In this document: positions 7,657 through 16,401 of the stretch, piece after piece
How the letters are laid out: each line of letters opens with the position of its first letter
How positions within the stretch are numbered: the first letter of the stretch is position 1
NCBI RefSeq assembly: GCF_015390235.1
Contig: NZ_VUOH01000002.1
Span: 620,001 to 684,000 of the forward strand
From: Quadrisphaera sp. INWT6
GTDB taxonomy: Bacteria; Actinomycetota; Actinomycetes; Actinomycetales; Quadrisphaeraceae
Length of the DNA stretch: 64,000 bases
Reading direction: 5' to 3'
Translations under genes and position numbers: made by a program
Notes under the pieces: generated by a model
Databases searched by the model: none
The model's input: the letters and a program-made list of their open reading frames with translations, nothing else
Told to the model about the DNA's origin: nothing

Positions 7657-10095
7657 TCAGAGCTTCTGGACGGGGGCGTAGCGCAGCAGCAGGCGCTTGG
7701 TGCCCTCGCTGCGGAAGTCGACGTGGGCGACGGTCTTGTCGCCCGCCCCCTCGACGGCCACCACGGTGCCCATGCCGAAGGAGTCGTGGGTGACGCGGTC
7801 ACCCACGGCGAGGTTGATGACCGGCCGGCTGCCCGCCGTCCGGACGCCGGGGGTGCCGGCGAGCTTGGCCTGCGCCGAGGAGTGGCTGCTGCCGTAGCCG
7901 CCGGCGCTGTAGCTCGACCCACCGCGGCCGCCCGCACCGCCGCCGCCCCAGCCCGAGGAGCCCGACGCCTCCGCGCGCTCCCAGCGGAGCAGCTCGGAGG
8001 GGATCTCGTCGAGGAAGCGCGAGGGCGGGAAGTACTGCGGCTGGCCCCAGGCGCTGCGCGAGGCGGCGCGGGAGATGCGCAGGAAGCGCCGGGCGCGGGT
8101 GATGCCGACGTAGGCGAGGCGCCGCTCCTCGGCGAGCTCGCCGTCGTCGGCCAGCGAGCGCTGGTGGGGGAAGGTGCCGTCCTCCAGACCGGTGAGGAAG
8201 ACCGCGGGGAACTCCAGGCCCTTGGCGGTGTGGAGCGTCATGAGCGTGACCACGCCCGAGTCCTCCCCCGCCTGCTCGTCAGCGCCGTCCGCGACGGCGC
8301 CACCGGGGATCTGGTCGGCGTCGGCCACGAGCGAGACGGTCTCGAGGAAGTCCGCGAGCGTCCCCTCGGGGTTGGCCTGCTCGTACTCGGCGGCGACCGC
8401 GGACAGCTCGGCGAGGTTCTCCACGCGCGACTCGTCCTGCGGGTCGAGGCTGGCGCGCAGCTCGGCGAGGAGGCCCGACCTGTCGAGCACGGCCTCGAGC
8501 ACGGTGGACGGGCCCGCCCCGCCCTCGACGACGGTGCGCAGCTCGTCCATGAGCGTGGTGAACCCGCGGATGCAGGTCAGCGAGCGCGCGGCGATGCCGG
8601 GCGCCTGCTCCGCGCGGTCCAGCGCGGCGGGGAAGCCGATCCGCTCGCGCTCGGCGAGGGCGGCGACGCACGCCTCCGCGCGCTCGCCGATGCCGCGCTT
8701 GGGCACGTTGAGGATCCGACGCAGGCTGACCACGTCGTCGGGGTTGGCGAGGGCCCGCAGGTACGCGAGGGCGTCGCGGACCTCGCGGCGCTCGTAGAAG
8801 CGGGTGCCGCCGACCACCTTGTAGGGCAGGCCGACGCGGACGAAGACCTCCTCCAGCGCCCGCGACTGGGCGTTGGTCCGGTAGAAGACGGCGACGTCGC
8901 CGTAGCGCAGGCCCTCGTCGTCGACCAGCCTGTCGATCTCGCTCGCCACGAAGGCGGCCTCGTCGTGCTCGGCGTCGGCGACGTAGCCGACGATCTGCTC
9001 GCCGGAGCCCTCCGCCGTCCACAGGTTCTTGGGACGGCGGTCGGCGTTCTTGGCGATGACCGCGTTGGCCGCCGACAGGATCGTCTGCGTGGAGCGGTAG
9101 TTCTGCTCCAGCAGGATCGTGCGGGCGTCGGGGTAGTCCTCCTCGAACTCGACGATGTTGCGGATCGTCGCGCCGCGGAAGGCGTAGATCGACTGGTCGG
9201 CGTCGCCCACCACCGTCAGCTCGCCCTGGGGCACGCCGTCGGTGGGGTGGGAGGAGCCCGGGCCGCCGACCAGCTCGCGCACCAGGGTGTACTGCGCGTG
9301 GTTCGTGTCCTGGTACTCGTCGACCAGGACGTGCCGGAACCGGCGGCGGTAGTGCTCGGCGACCGCGGGGTGGGTCTGCAGCACCCGGACCGTGGTCATG
9401 ATCAGGTCGTCGAAGTCCATGGCGTTCGCCTGGCGCAGGCGCGCCTGGTACAGCGCGTAGACCTCGGCGAGCACCCGCTCCGCGTGGGTGCCCTCGGCGG
9501 CCGTGGCGGCGTGCGCCTCGGGGGTGACCAGCTCGTTCTTGAGGTTGCTGATCTGGGTGGCCAGCGCCCGGGGCGCGTAGCGCTTTGGGTCGAGGTCGAG
9601 CTCGCGGACCACCAGCGCCAGGAGGCGGCGGGAGTCGTCGGCGTCGTAGATGGAGAAGCTGGAGCGCAGGCCCGCGGCCTCGGCCTCGCGGCGCAGGATC
9701 CGCACGCACGCCGAGTGGAACGTGGAGACCCACATCGAGCGGACGGCGGGGCCGACCAGCCCCTCGAGCCGCTCCTTCATCTCGCCGGCGGCCTTGTTGG
9801 TGAAGGTGATGGCCAGCACCTGCCCGGGGCGGGCGCCGCGGGCGGCCACGAGGTGGGCGATGCGGTGGGTGAGCACGCGCGTCTTGCCCGAGCCCGCACC
9901 GGCCACGAGCAGCAGCGGGGTGCCCTCGTGGAGCACGCCCTCGCGCTGGGCGGGGTTGAGGCCCTCCAGCAGCGCGGCCGCGTCGATCCGGAGCGCCGGC
10001 CTGTCGGCGAGCGCGCCCGGCCGGGCGTCGTCCGAGGACGAGCCGGCAGGGGTCTGCGGGACCGGGAGGGGAAGGTCGTCGAAGAGCGTGCTCAT
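7657..10095 (-). CDS. pcrA: ATP-dependent DNA helicase PcrA (UvrD family)
   Basis: Superfamily 1A 3'-5' helicase for DNA repair and replication restart, 812 residues. Visible motifs include the Q motif LNPAQREGV (residues 46-54), Walker A GAGSGKTR (66-73), Walker B with VLVDEYQDTNHAQY, GDADQSIYAFRGA (motif III), LEQNYRSTQTIL (motif IV) and VTLMTLHTAKGLEFPAVFL (motif V). A Gly/Ser-rich linker near residue 700 leads to a C-terminal RNA-polymerase-binding type domain ending GDRVTHDSFGMGTV and beyond, as in other actinobacterial PcrA. A TAGGCT box lies 9 nt before ATG 10095. Confidence 0.97.
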   Translation of the reverse strand: MSTLFDDLPLPVPQTPAGSSSDDARPGALADRPALRIDAAALLEGLNPAQREGVLHEGTPLLLVAGAGSGKTRVLTHRIAHLVAARGARPGQVLAITFTNKAAGEMKERLEGLVGPAVRSMWVSTFHSACVRILRREAEAAGLRSSFSIYDADDSRRLLALVVRELDLDPKRYAPRALATQISNLKNELVTPEAHAATAAEGTHAERVLAEVYALYQARLRQANAMDFDDLIMTTVRVLQTHPAVAEHYRRRFRHVLVDEYQDTNHAQYTLVRELVGGPGSSHPTDGVPQGELTVVGDADQSIYAFRGATIRNIVEFEEDYPDARTILLEQNYRSTQTILSAANAVIAKNADRRPKNLWTAEGSGEQIVGYVADAEHDEAAFVASEIDRLVDDEGLRYGDVAVFYRTNAQSRALEEVFVRVGLPYKVVGGTRFYERREVRDALAYLRALANPDDVVSLRRILNVPKRGIGERAEACVAALAERERIGFPAALDRAEQAPGIAARSLTCIRGFTTLMDELRTVVEGGAGPSTVLEAVLDRSGLLAELRASLDPQDESRVENLAELSAVAAEYEQANPEGTLADFLETVSLVADADQIPGGAVADGADEQAGEDSGVVTLMTLHTAKGLEFPAVFLTGLEDGTFPHQRSLADDGELAEERRLAYVGITRARRFLRISRAASRSAWGQPQYFPPSRFLDEIPSELLRWERAEASGSSGWGGGGAGGRGGSSYSAGGYGSSHSSAQAKLAGTPGVRTAGSRPVINLAVGDRVTHDSFGMGTVVAVEGAGDKTVAHVDFRSEGTKRLLLRYAPVQKL

Positions 10096-10162
10096 CGTCG
10101 GACGAGCCTACGTCTCACCACCGACACCCGGACCCCCTCGACGGCGCCCCGCCACCCGGGGG

Positions 10163-11965
10163 TCAGACCTGCGTGATGCGGCCGGTGCCCGCCTCCGGGT
10201 ACTGCGCCGCCGTCACCGTCCCGCCGAGGTCGTCGGCCAGGAAGGTCTGCAGCGCCTGCTGCTGGGTGGTCGGCAGCACCTCGAACGCCGCGCCGTCGAG
10301 GGCGTCGTAGCCGTCGCTGCCGCGCAGCAGGAAGTCGATCGACGCCACCGAGATGGTCCCGTCGAGCACCCGCTGCCCGCCGACCACCACGGGCGTGCCG
10401 TCGGCCAGGGTCAGGGACTGCACCCGCGAGCCCGCCGGCGCGTCCGGGTCGGCGGTGTACGAGAAGCCCGCCACCTGCGCGAACGAGCCCTCTCCCGCGC
10501 CCGCGCCGTGGTCGACGGCGGCCACGAACGCCTCCACCGGCAGCTCGGGGGCCACCGCCACGAAGTTGGCGAACGGCGTCACGTCGTAGGTGTCGAGCGC
10601 TGACACGTCCCCGGCGGGCAGCACCGAGTCGTTGCGGAGCCCGCCGCCGTTCTGCAGCGCCACCACCGGCGGGGCCACCCCGGCCTCCTCGGCCCCGGCG
10701 CGACCGGCCGCGAGCAGCGAGTCGGCCACGAGCGAGCCCAGCCCCGTCTCCCGCGAGCGCACGGCGTCGCGGCGTCCGTCCAGCGGCACCTCGGTGCGGG
10801 CCACCACCTGGGAGGCCAGGCCGTCGACGTAGGCGGCCACGGGCTCCTCGACCTCGGCGACGACGTCGGGGTCCGGCGCCACGGCGTCCGGCCCGGTCGA
10901 CGTCACGGGCAACGGGCGGCTGGCGACGTCGTCGACGGCCACGAGCCGGCCCTCGGCGTCGAAGTCGACGACCAGCTGGCCGACGTAGCGGTAGAGCCCG
11001 CTCGTGGTGACCACGGGCACCCGCGCGCCGTCGGCGGCGCCGACCACCGTCGGGTAGGACAGGGGCGCGCCCGCGGCGTCGGTGCTCACCGCGTCGCCGG
11101 GCAGCAGCGCGTCGCCGGGCGAGGCCATGACCTCCCCGCCGCCCGCGGCGACGACGACGTCGACCCCGCGCAGCTGCGGCACGAGCGCCACTTCGTTGTC
11201 GACGTCCTGCAGGTGCGAGACCAGCACGACCTTCGAGACCCCTGCGGCCTCCAGCGCCGCCGCCTGCGCGTTGGCGACCTCCGCGAGGGCGGGGTCGACC
11301 CGCACCTCGCCGAGGCTGGTGAGCTCGGGCAGCTCCGGGGTGGTGAGCCCGATGACGCCGAAGCGCCCCCCCGCCGACTCCACCACGGTGGAGGCGACGA
11401 CGGTGCCGTCCTCGACCTCCACCTGCAGGCGGGGCTCACCGGACAGGTCGAGGTTGGCGGCGACGAAGGGGGTCTCCTCGCTGACGGCGTCGAGGTAGTC
11501 GGCGAGGAAGTCGGGGGTGAGGTCGAGGTCGTGGTTGCCGATGGCGCTGGCGTCGAAGCCGGCGGCGTCGAACGCGAGCGCGTCGTAGAGCTCCCCGGTG
11601 CCGTCCAGGCGGCTGGCGTCGAGCTGCGGGCCGGGCAGGAACAGGTCGCCCCCCGCCAGGGCGAGCACCGGGCCGCCCGCCTGCGCGGCGGCGCGCTGGC
11701 GCTCGACCAGCGCGGCGAACCTGGCGGCACCGGCCTGCTCGGCGCCGGCCCCGTCGGTCTCGGGGAGCAGCGCGGACTCGAGGTCGTTGGCGTGCAGCAG
11801 GGTCAGCCGCACGCCGCCGTCGGCCGGCAGCGGCGCCGGCTGCTGCGGCGCGACCGGGACCACGGGGACCGGCGACCCCGCCTGCGCGGCGGCCGCGGAC
11901 GGGCCGAGGACCAGGACGGCGGCGGCGAGCGCCGAGGCGGTGGAGGTGCGTCGCGAGAGGGGCAC
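10163..11965 (-). CDS. Secreted bifunctional metallophosphatase/5'-nucleotidase-like protein
   Basis: A 600-residue secreted protein. From GTG 11965 it starts with SRRTSTASALAAAVLVLG and an AAAAQAG cleavage region, a Sec signal peptide. The N-terminal metallophosphatase domain (about 45-320) keeps LLHANDLES, GGDLFLPGP, IGNHDLD and LVSHLQD. The usual GGHTH metal motif is replaced by VAAGGGEVMA. The C-terminal 5'-nucleotidase domain (about 360-600) has QNGGGLRNDS and DVTPFANFVAV. It probably dephosphorylates nucleotides or sugar phosphates outside the cell, but the altered metal site may reduce activity. The frame stays open upstream into the 42-bp repeats; I reject that as coding because the signal peptide fixes the start. 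Confidence 0.85.
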   Translation of the reverse strand: MPLSRRTSTASALAAAVLVLGPSAAAAQAGSPVPVVPVAPQQPAPLPADGGVRLTLLHANDLESALLPETDGAGAEQAGAARFAALVERQRAAAQAGGPVLALAGGDLFLPGPQLDASRLDGTGELYDALAFDAAGFDASAIGNHDLDLTPDFLADYLDAVSEETPFVAANLDLSGEPRLQVEVEDGTVVASTVVESAGGRFGVIGLTTPELPELTSLGEVRVDPALAEVANAQAAALEAAGVSKVVLVSHLQDVDNEVALVPQLRGVDVVVAAGGGEVMASPGDALLPGDAVSTDAAGAPLSYPTVVGAADGARVPVVTTSGLYRYVGQLVVDFDAEGRLVAVDDVASRPLPVTSTGPDAVAPDPDVVAEVEEPVAAYVDGLASQVVARTEVPLDGRRDAVRSRETGLGSLVADSLLAAGRAGAEEAGVAPPVVALQNGGGLRNDSVLPAGDVSALDTYDVTPFANFVAVAPELPVEAFVAAVDHGAGAGEGSFAQVAGFSYTADPDAPAGSRVQSLTLADGTPVVVGGQRVLDGTISVASIDFLLRGSDGYDALDGAAFEVLPTTQQQALQTFLADDLGGTVTAAQYPEAGTGRITQV

Positions 11966-12033
11966 GAACTGGACACTACGGACATCCCGGACACGCGGGA
12001 AGGCGGCGCGGTGACCGGGACGTGACGGCTCCG

Positions 12034-12191
12034 GGAACCGCAACCAGGCGCTCGACTGCGACTCCAGCACCCCCCGGAACCGCAACCAGGCGCTCGACTG
12101 CGACTCCAGCACCCCGCCGAACCGCAACCAGGCGCTCGACTGCGACTCCGACACCCCCCCGAACCGCAGCCAGGCGCTCGGCTGCGGTTCC
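12034..12191 (-). repeat. Four-copy 42-bp tandem hairpin array
   Basis: Four 32-bp units at 12034-12065, 12076-12107, 12118-12149 and 12160-12191, each followed by a 10-bp spacer, give an exact 42-bp period. On the minus strand each unit folds into two arms of up to 12 nt around a constant 8-nt loop GAGCGCCT. In copies 1-3 the stem uses four G-U pairs (GGAGTCGCAGTC with GGTTGCGGTTCC). In copy 4 these become Watson-Crick pairs. On the plus strand copies 1-3 would have A-C mismatches. The array lies between two minus-strand genes, so the folded strand is the transcribed one. It could be a terminator, attenuator or RNA-stability element. Confidence 0.85.
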
Positions 12192-12208
12192 GGAGGGGGC
12201 GGGAGGGG

Positions 12209-13261
12209 TCAGCCGGCGAGGCGGGTGGCGGCGGGGCTGCCGCCGCGGCGGGCGCCGGGCACGAGCTGCCCGGTCGACCAGAGGCGACGCGCTTCCAGGC
12301 CCGTGTCGGGGTGGTCGGTGAAGATCCCGTCGACCCCGGCCTCGAGGAACGCCAGGTGCTCGGCGAGGGCGCGGCCCGGGGCGGCGTCGGAGCCGACCAC
12401 CCGCAGCGCGGGCGGCAGGAACGCGTTCTCGTTGCGCAGGGTCCAGACGTGGACGGCCAGCCCGGCGCGGTGGGCGTCCTCGACCAGCGGGGTGGCCGGG
12501 CCGAGGGACCCGTCGGACCCGACCGGCAGCACCATGTCCTTGGCGGGGGCCAGCACCTGGGCGTAGGTGGAGACCTCGCGCAGGCCCCAGGGGGTGCAGG
12601 CGGCGCGGCCGGCGTCGTCGCCCTCGACCAGCTGCACCAGCGGGACGCGGGTGCCCTCGGCGCGGACGCGGCGCAGGAAGCCCGGCTGGAAGCACTGCAG
12701 GGCCACGGGCGCGTCGGCGGCGTCCAGGCCCAGCCGGTCGAGCTCGGCCAGCACCATCGCGGCGACGTCGAACCCGTCGGCGGCGTAGCGCTCGGGGTCC
12801 TTCACCTCGGCCGTGACGACGATGTGCCGCCCCAGCTCGGCGCGCAGCGACGCGGCGAGCTCGAGCAGCTCGGCGAAGGTGGGCACCTGGTAGAGCCCGT
12901 CGTAGACCGTGGTGCCGGGGCGCAGGCCCGGGCGCGGCTCGACGGCGCGCAGGGAGCGCAGCTCGGCCAGGTCGAGGTCCTCGGTGAACCAGCCGGTGAC
13001 GACCTTCCCCTCGACCAGGCGCGAGGTGCGCCGCGAGGCGAGGTCCGGCCGGGTGGCCACGTCGGTGGAGTGGGTGATCTCGCTCTCGTGGCGGAGCACC
13101 AGGGCTCCGTCGCGCGTGGGCACGAGGTCGGGTTCGATGCGGTCGGCGCCGAGGCGCGCGGCCAGCTCGTAGGCGGCGAGGGTGTTCTCCGGGCGGTAGC
13201 CGCTGGCTCCACGGTGACCGATCACGGCCGGCACCTGGACGAGCGGTCTGACACTGCTCAC
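12209..13261 (-). CDS. Glycerophosphodiester phosphodiesterase family protein (2)
   Basis: A 350-residue paralogue of the protein at 4228-5265. It shares HRGASGYRPENT, a GAD..PDLV.T.DG.LVLRHE block, TGWFTEDLDL and the C-terminal GVDGIFTDHPD. Catalytic His and metal ligands appear intact, and there is no signal peptide. GTG 13261 is the chosen start, with AGGAG about 14 nt upstream. It would release glycerol 3-phosphate from glycerophosphodiesters. Downstream on the same strand come the hairpin array and the nucleotidase gene, both linked by theme to phosphate-ester scavenging. Confidence 0.88.
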   Translation of the reverse strand: MSSVRPLVQVPAVIGHRGASGYRPENTLAAYELAARLGADRIEPDLVPTRDGALVLRHESEITHSTDVATRPDLASRRTSRLVEGKVVTGWFTEDLDLAELRSLRAVEPRPGLRPGTTVYDGLYQVPTFAELLELAASLRAELGRHIVVTAEVKDPERYAADGFDVAAMVLAELDRLGLDAADAPVALQCFQPGFLRRVRAEGTRVPLVQLVEGDDAGRAACTPWGLREVSTYAQVLAPAKDMVLPVGSDGSLGPATPLVEDAHRAGLAVHVWTLRNENAFLPPALRVVGSDAAPGRALAEHLAFLEAGVDGIFTDHPDTGLEARRLWSTGQLVPGARRGGSPAATRLAG

Positions 13262-13410
13262 GAAGGACCACTCTCCTCTCCGGACCTGGCAGTGCGCCGG
13301 ACAACGGGTGAACAGACGGTGCAGAAGTGACGACCGTCGCGTTGCAGACCCCTTCGTGATCTCCATCGGCGGTCGGGGCCCCGTGCTGAGGCAAGGCGGG
13401 CACCGGCCCC

Positions 13411-13416
13411 TAGGCT
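13411..13416 (+). promoter_or_regulatory. -10 box for a leaderless NUDIX transcript
   Basis: TAGGCT ends 6 nt before GTG 13423, so initiation 7 nt downstream of the box would fall on the start codon. No ribosome-binding site is present. No convincing -35 hexamer is seen. Confidence 0.55.
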
Positions 13417-13422
13417 CTCGGG

Positions 13423-13989
13423 GTGGTCGCCGCCGAGCACAGCTCCGGGCCCCTGGGGTCGCTCCTGGGGCACCTGCCCCCCTCCCTGCGCCGCAGCGCC
13501 GAGACCGCGGCCCTGACCGCCTTCCGGTCGGCGCCCGCGCCGCTGCGGCGCGCCCTGGTGAGGGCCGGCACGCCCGCCTACACCGTCGGGGCCGTCTGCG
13601 TGCTCGACCACCGCGGCTCCGTGCTCGTGCTGCGCCAGCCGCACCGCACCGGGTGGTCGCTGCCGGGCGGGCTGCTCGACCGGGGCGAGGGGGCCGCGGC
13701 CGGGGTGGAGCGCGAGGTCCGCGAGGAGACCGGCCTGGAGGTGCGGGTGGGTCCGCCGCTGACGGTGCTCGTGGAGCCCGGGCCCCGGCGGGTCGACGTC
13801 GTCTTCCGCGTCGAGGTCGACGAGCGCCCCGAGGTGGTGCCGGGCGGCGAGGCCCGGGCCGCGGCGTGGCTCGCGCCCCACGAGGTGCTCGCCGACGCCG
13901 ACGGACCGACGCGCTCGATCCTCGCCGGCGTGGCCGCGGCGCTGGACGGCGGCGCGCGCGGCGGGCGGCTCCTGCCCCGCACCCCGTGA
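13423..13989 (+). CDS. NUDIX hydrolase
   Basis: A 188-residue pyrophosphohydrolase. The Nudix box is complete: GGLLDRGEGAAAGVEREV (about residues 84-101) followed by REETGLEV, carrying the Glu residues that hold Mg2+. The fold starts at YTVGAVCVLDHRGSVLVLRQ. The first 50 residues are a non-conserved helical extension. The substrate cannot be deduced. It heads a run of five genes that overlap each other by 4 bp, and shares its TAGGCT-N6-GTG start with several other genes in this window. Confidence 0.87.
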   Translation: MVAAEHSSGPLGSLLGHLPPSLRRSAETAALTAFRSAPAPLRRALVRAGTPAYTVGAVCVLDHRGSVLVLRQPHRTGWSLPGGLLDRGEGAAAGVEREVREETGLEVRVGPPLTVLVEPGPRRVDVVFRVEVDERPEVVPGGEARAAAWLAPHEVLADADGPTRSILAGVAAALDGGARGGRLLPRTP

Positions 13990-14930
13990 CCACCGGACCG
14001 ACCACCCGGACGACCACCCGGACGACCACCCGGACGACCACCGGGCCGACCACCGGGCTCGCCGGGGTCGTCCTCGCGGCGGGCTCCGGCTCGCGGCTGC
14101 GCCCCCTCACCGACCTGCTCCCCAAGGCGCTGGTCCCCGTGGGCGGCGTCCCGCTGCTCGACGGGGCCCTCGCGCGCCTGGCGGGAGCCGTCGGCGCCGG
14201 CCCCGAGCACCTGGCGGTCAACGCCCACGCGCAGGCGGACCGGGTCGCGGCCGCGGTGGGGTCCCGTGCCCACCTGTCGCGGGAGGACTCCCCCGACGGC
14301 ACCGCCGAGGCGCTGGGCACCGCGGGGGCCCTCGGGGCCCTGCGCGGCTGGCTCGCGGGGCGGTCGGTGCTCGTGACCAACGCCGACGTGTGGGTCCGCG
14401 ACGGCAGCGCCGCCACCGCAGCGCTGCTGGCGGGCTGGGACGGCGAGCGGTGCCGCCTCCTGTGCGAGCCCGCGGCGGCGGGCGCGCGGGCCGACTTCCG
14501 CACCGCTGACGGCACGGGCGTCCGCTACCTCGGCTCGTGCCTCCTCCCCGCCGGCCTCGTGGCGCCGCTGGAGCCGGTGCCGTCGGGCCTGTACGAGGTG
14601 CTCTGGCGCGGCCTCGACGCCGCGGGCGCGCTCGACCTGGCCGTGGTGGAGCCCGGCGGGTCCGTCGACTGCGGCACCCCCGCCGACTACCTGCGCGCCA
14701 ACCTCGCCGCGACCGGCGGCGGGAGCGCCGTGTCGCCCGGCGCCGTCGTCGAGGGCCGGGTGGAGCGCTGCGTCGTCTGGTCCGGCGCGGTGGTCGAGGC
14801 GCACGAGCACCTGGTCGAGGTGGTCCGGGCCGGCACGGCCGCCTCACCGGTCACCGTCGACGCGTCCGGCGCCTCCTCGGCCGCTGGCCCGCTGGCCGCC
14901 CGGCGAGGACGCCCTAACCTGCAGGCATGA
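13986..14930 (+). CDS. Sugar nucleotidyltransferase (NDP-sugar pyrophosphorylase family)
   Basis: The GTG 13986 start overlaps the NUDIX stop by 4 bp and gives 314 residues. The signature LAAGSGSRLRPLTDLLPKAL with PVGG follows a Thr-rich start encoded by four near-identical 12-bp units (CGGACGACCACC type), so the first 20 residues (TTRTTTRTTTRTTT) are probably disordered. SVLVTNADVWV supplies the metal-binding Asp. The nucleotidyltransferase core ends near residue 240 and a short left-handed helix-like region follows. Likely role: activation of a sugar 1-phosphate; the sugar and nucleotide are unknown. Confidence 0.82.
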   Translation: MTTGPTTRTTTRTTTRTTTGPTTGLAGVVLAAGSGSRLRPLTDLLPKALVPVGGVPLLDGALARLAGAVGAGPEHLAVNAHAQADRVAAAVGSRAHLSREDSPDGTAEALGTAGALGALRGWLAGRSVLVTNADVWVRDGSAATAALLAGWDGERCRLLCEPAAAGARADFRTADGTGVRYLGSCLLPAGLVAPLEPVPSGLYEVLWRGLDAAGALDLAVVEPGGSVDCGTPADYLRANLAATGGGSAVSPGAVVEGRVERCVVWSGAVVEAHEHLVEVVRAGTAASPVTVDASGASSAAGPLAARRGRPNLQA

Positions 14931-15871
14931 CCTCCTCCAGCGCCGTCCCGGCCTCCGGTGAGCAGCACGAGATCACCGCGGGATCGCTGCGCGCGGTGGT
15001 CACCGAGGTGGGCGGCGGCCTGAGGTCGCTCACGGTCGACGGCCGCGACCTCGTCGTGCCCTTCGACGTCGCCGAGCCCCGCCGCCACTACCGCGGGGCG
15101 GTGCTCGCCCCCTGGCCCAACCGCACCGGCGACGGCCGGTGGTCCTGGCGCGGCGCCGAGCAGCAGCTCGCCCTCACCGAGCCCGACCGCGGCTGCGCGC
15201 TCCACGGCCTCGTCGTGTGGCAGCCGTGGGACCTGGCCGAGCGCTCCGCCGACTCGGTCACCCTCACCACCCGGGTCTGGCCGCAGGCCGGCTACCCGGG
15301 GCTGCTGTCGCTGGCGGTGACCTACCGCCTCGTGGAGGAGGGCCCCGACGCCGGCCTCACCTGGGAGCTCGAGGCGCGCAACGACGGCGCGGAGGCGGCC
15401 CCCTACGGCACCTCCGTGCACCCCTACCTCGTGGCCCAGGGCGGCCGCGTCGACGACTGGACCTTCTCCCTCGACGCCGCCGCGACCCTCGCCGTCGACC
15501 CCGAGCGCCTCCTGCCCGACGCCGCCGGCACCACCCGGCCCGTCGACGGCACCGACCTGGACTTCCGCGGCGGCGCCCCCCTGCGCGGCCGCGCCGTCGA
15601 CGACGCCTACACCTCGGTGGGCGCCGGGACGGCCGTGGTGCTCGCCGCCGACGGCCGCGGCGTCGCGATGCACTGGGACCCGACCGACTGCCCGTGGGTG
15701 CAGGTGCACACCGCCGACCGCCCCGAGCCGGCCGACGACCGCGCCGGCCTCGCCGTCGAGCCGATGACCTGCCCGCCCGACGCCCTGCGCAGCGGCACCG
15801 ACCTGCGCGTGCTGGAGCCGGGCGAGACCACCCGCACGTGGTGGCGCATCTCCCCCGTGGCCTCGGCGTGA
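14927..15871 (+). CDS. Aldose 1-epimerase family protein
   Basis: A galactose-mutarotase-like beta-sandwich of 314 residues that interconverts alpha and beta anomers of an aldose. Recognisable pieces: LAPWPNRTGDGRWSW (substrate-binding Arg), GCALHGLV (His), YGTSVHPYLVAQGG (catalytic His) and LAVEPMTCPPDAL (catalytic Glu). Start ATG 14927 overlaps the upstream stop by 4 bp. A TAACCT box 6 nt before the ATG could also give a separate leaderless transcript. The gene pairs naturally with the gluconokinase that follows, both acting on free sugars. Confidence 0.88.
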   Translation: MTSSSAVPASGEQHEITAGSLRAVVTEVGGGLRSLTVDGRDLVVPFDVAEPRRHYRGAVLAPWPNRTGDGRWSWRGAEQQLALTEPDRGCALHGLVVWQPWDLAERSADSVTLTTRVWPQAGYPGLLSLAVTYRLVEEGPDAGLTWELEARNDGAEAAPYGTSVHPYLVAQGGRVDDWTFSLDAAATLAVDPERLLPDAAGTTRPVDGTDLDFRGGAPLRGRAVDDAYTSVGAGTAVVLAADGRGVAMHWDPTDCPWVQVHTADRPEPADDRAGLAVEPMTCPPDALRSGTDLRVLEPGETTRTWWRISPVASA

Positions 15872-16401
15872 CCGCCGCGCCCCAGCTGCTGGTGGTGATG
15901 GGCGTCTCCGGCAGCGGCAAGACGACCGTCGCCCGGATGCTCGCCGGTGACCTGGGCTGGACCTTCGCCGAGGCCGACGAGTTCCACCCCCGGGCCAACA
16001 TCGAGAAGATGGAGAGCGGCACGCCGCTCACCGACTCCGACCGCTGGCCCTGGCTGGGCGCGCTGCGCGACTGGGCCAGCGAGCGCGCCGACGCCGGCGA
16101 GGACGCCGTCGTCACCTGCTCGGCGCTGAAGCGCTCCTACCGCGACCTGCTGCGCGGCTCGCGGGCCCGGGTGCGGTTCGTCCACCTCGACGGGCCGGCC
16201 GAGCTGCTGGCCCAGCGCATCGGCGGGCGCACCGGCCACTTCATGCCGAGCTCCCTGCTCGGCTCCCAGCTGGAGACCCTCGAGCGGCTCGAGCCCGACG
16301 AGGACGGCGTCGTCGTGTCCATCGAGCTGCCGGCGCAGGAGTGCGCCCGCGCCGCCGTCCGCGCGCTCGGCCTCGAGACCGCGTCCGCGGACCCGAGGTG
16401 A
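15868..16401 (+). CDS. gntK: Gluconokinase, GntK type
   Basis: Phosphorylates D-gluconate to 6-phosphogluconate with ATP, feeding the pentose phosphate route. The 177-residue protein has Walker A GVSGSGKTT near residue 12, the gluconate-binding EADEFHPRANIEKMESGTPLTDSDRWPWL block, CSALKRSYRDLLR, and GHFMPSSLLGSQLETLE, all characteristic of GntK. The GTG 15868 start overlaps the epimerase stop by 4 bp. Confidence 0.94.
   Translation: MTAAPQLLVVMGVSGSGKTTVARMLAGDLGWTFAEADEFHPRANIEKMESGTPLTDSDRWPWLGALRDWASERADAGEDAVVTCSALKRSYRDLLRGSRARVRFVHLDGPAELLAQRIGGRTGHFMPSSLLGSQLETLERLEPDEDGVVVSIELPAQECARAAVRALGLETASADPR

Noticed and set aside
11966-12154. N-terminal extension of the nucleotidase through the 42-bp repeats (14-residue repeats)
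   Set aside because: The period is a multiple of three so the frame stays open, but a complete signal peptide starts at GTG 11965 and the repeats show RNA-type compensatory changes instead of protein constraint.
12034-12191. CRISPR-like array
   Set aside because: Spacers are only 10 bp and nearly identical, and no cas genes are near.
13986-14050. 12-bp tandem repeat as a regulatory element
   Set aside because: It lies in frame in the nucleotidyltransferase gene and simply encodes Thr-Thr-Arg-Thr units; a coding low-complexity start is enough to explain it.
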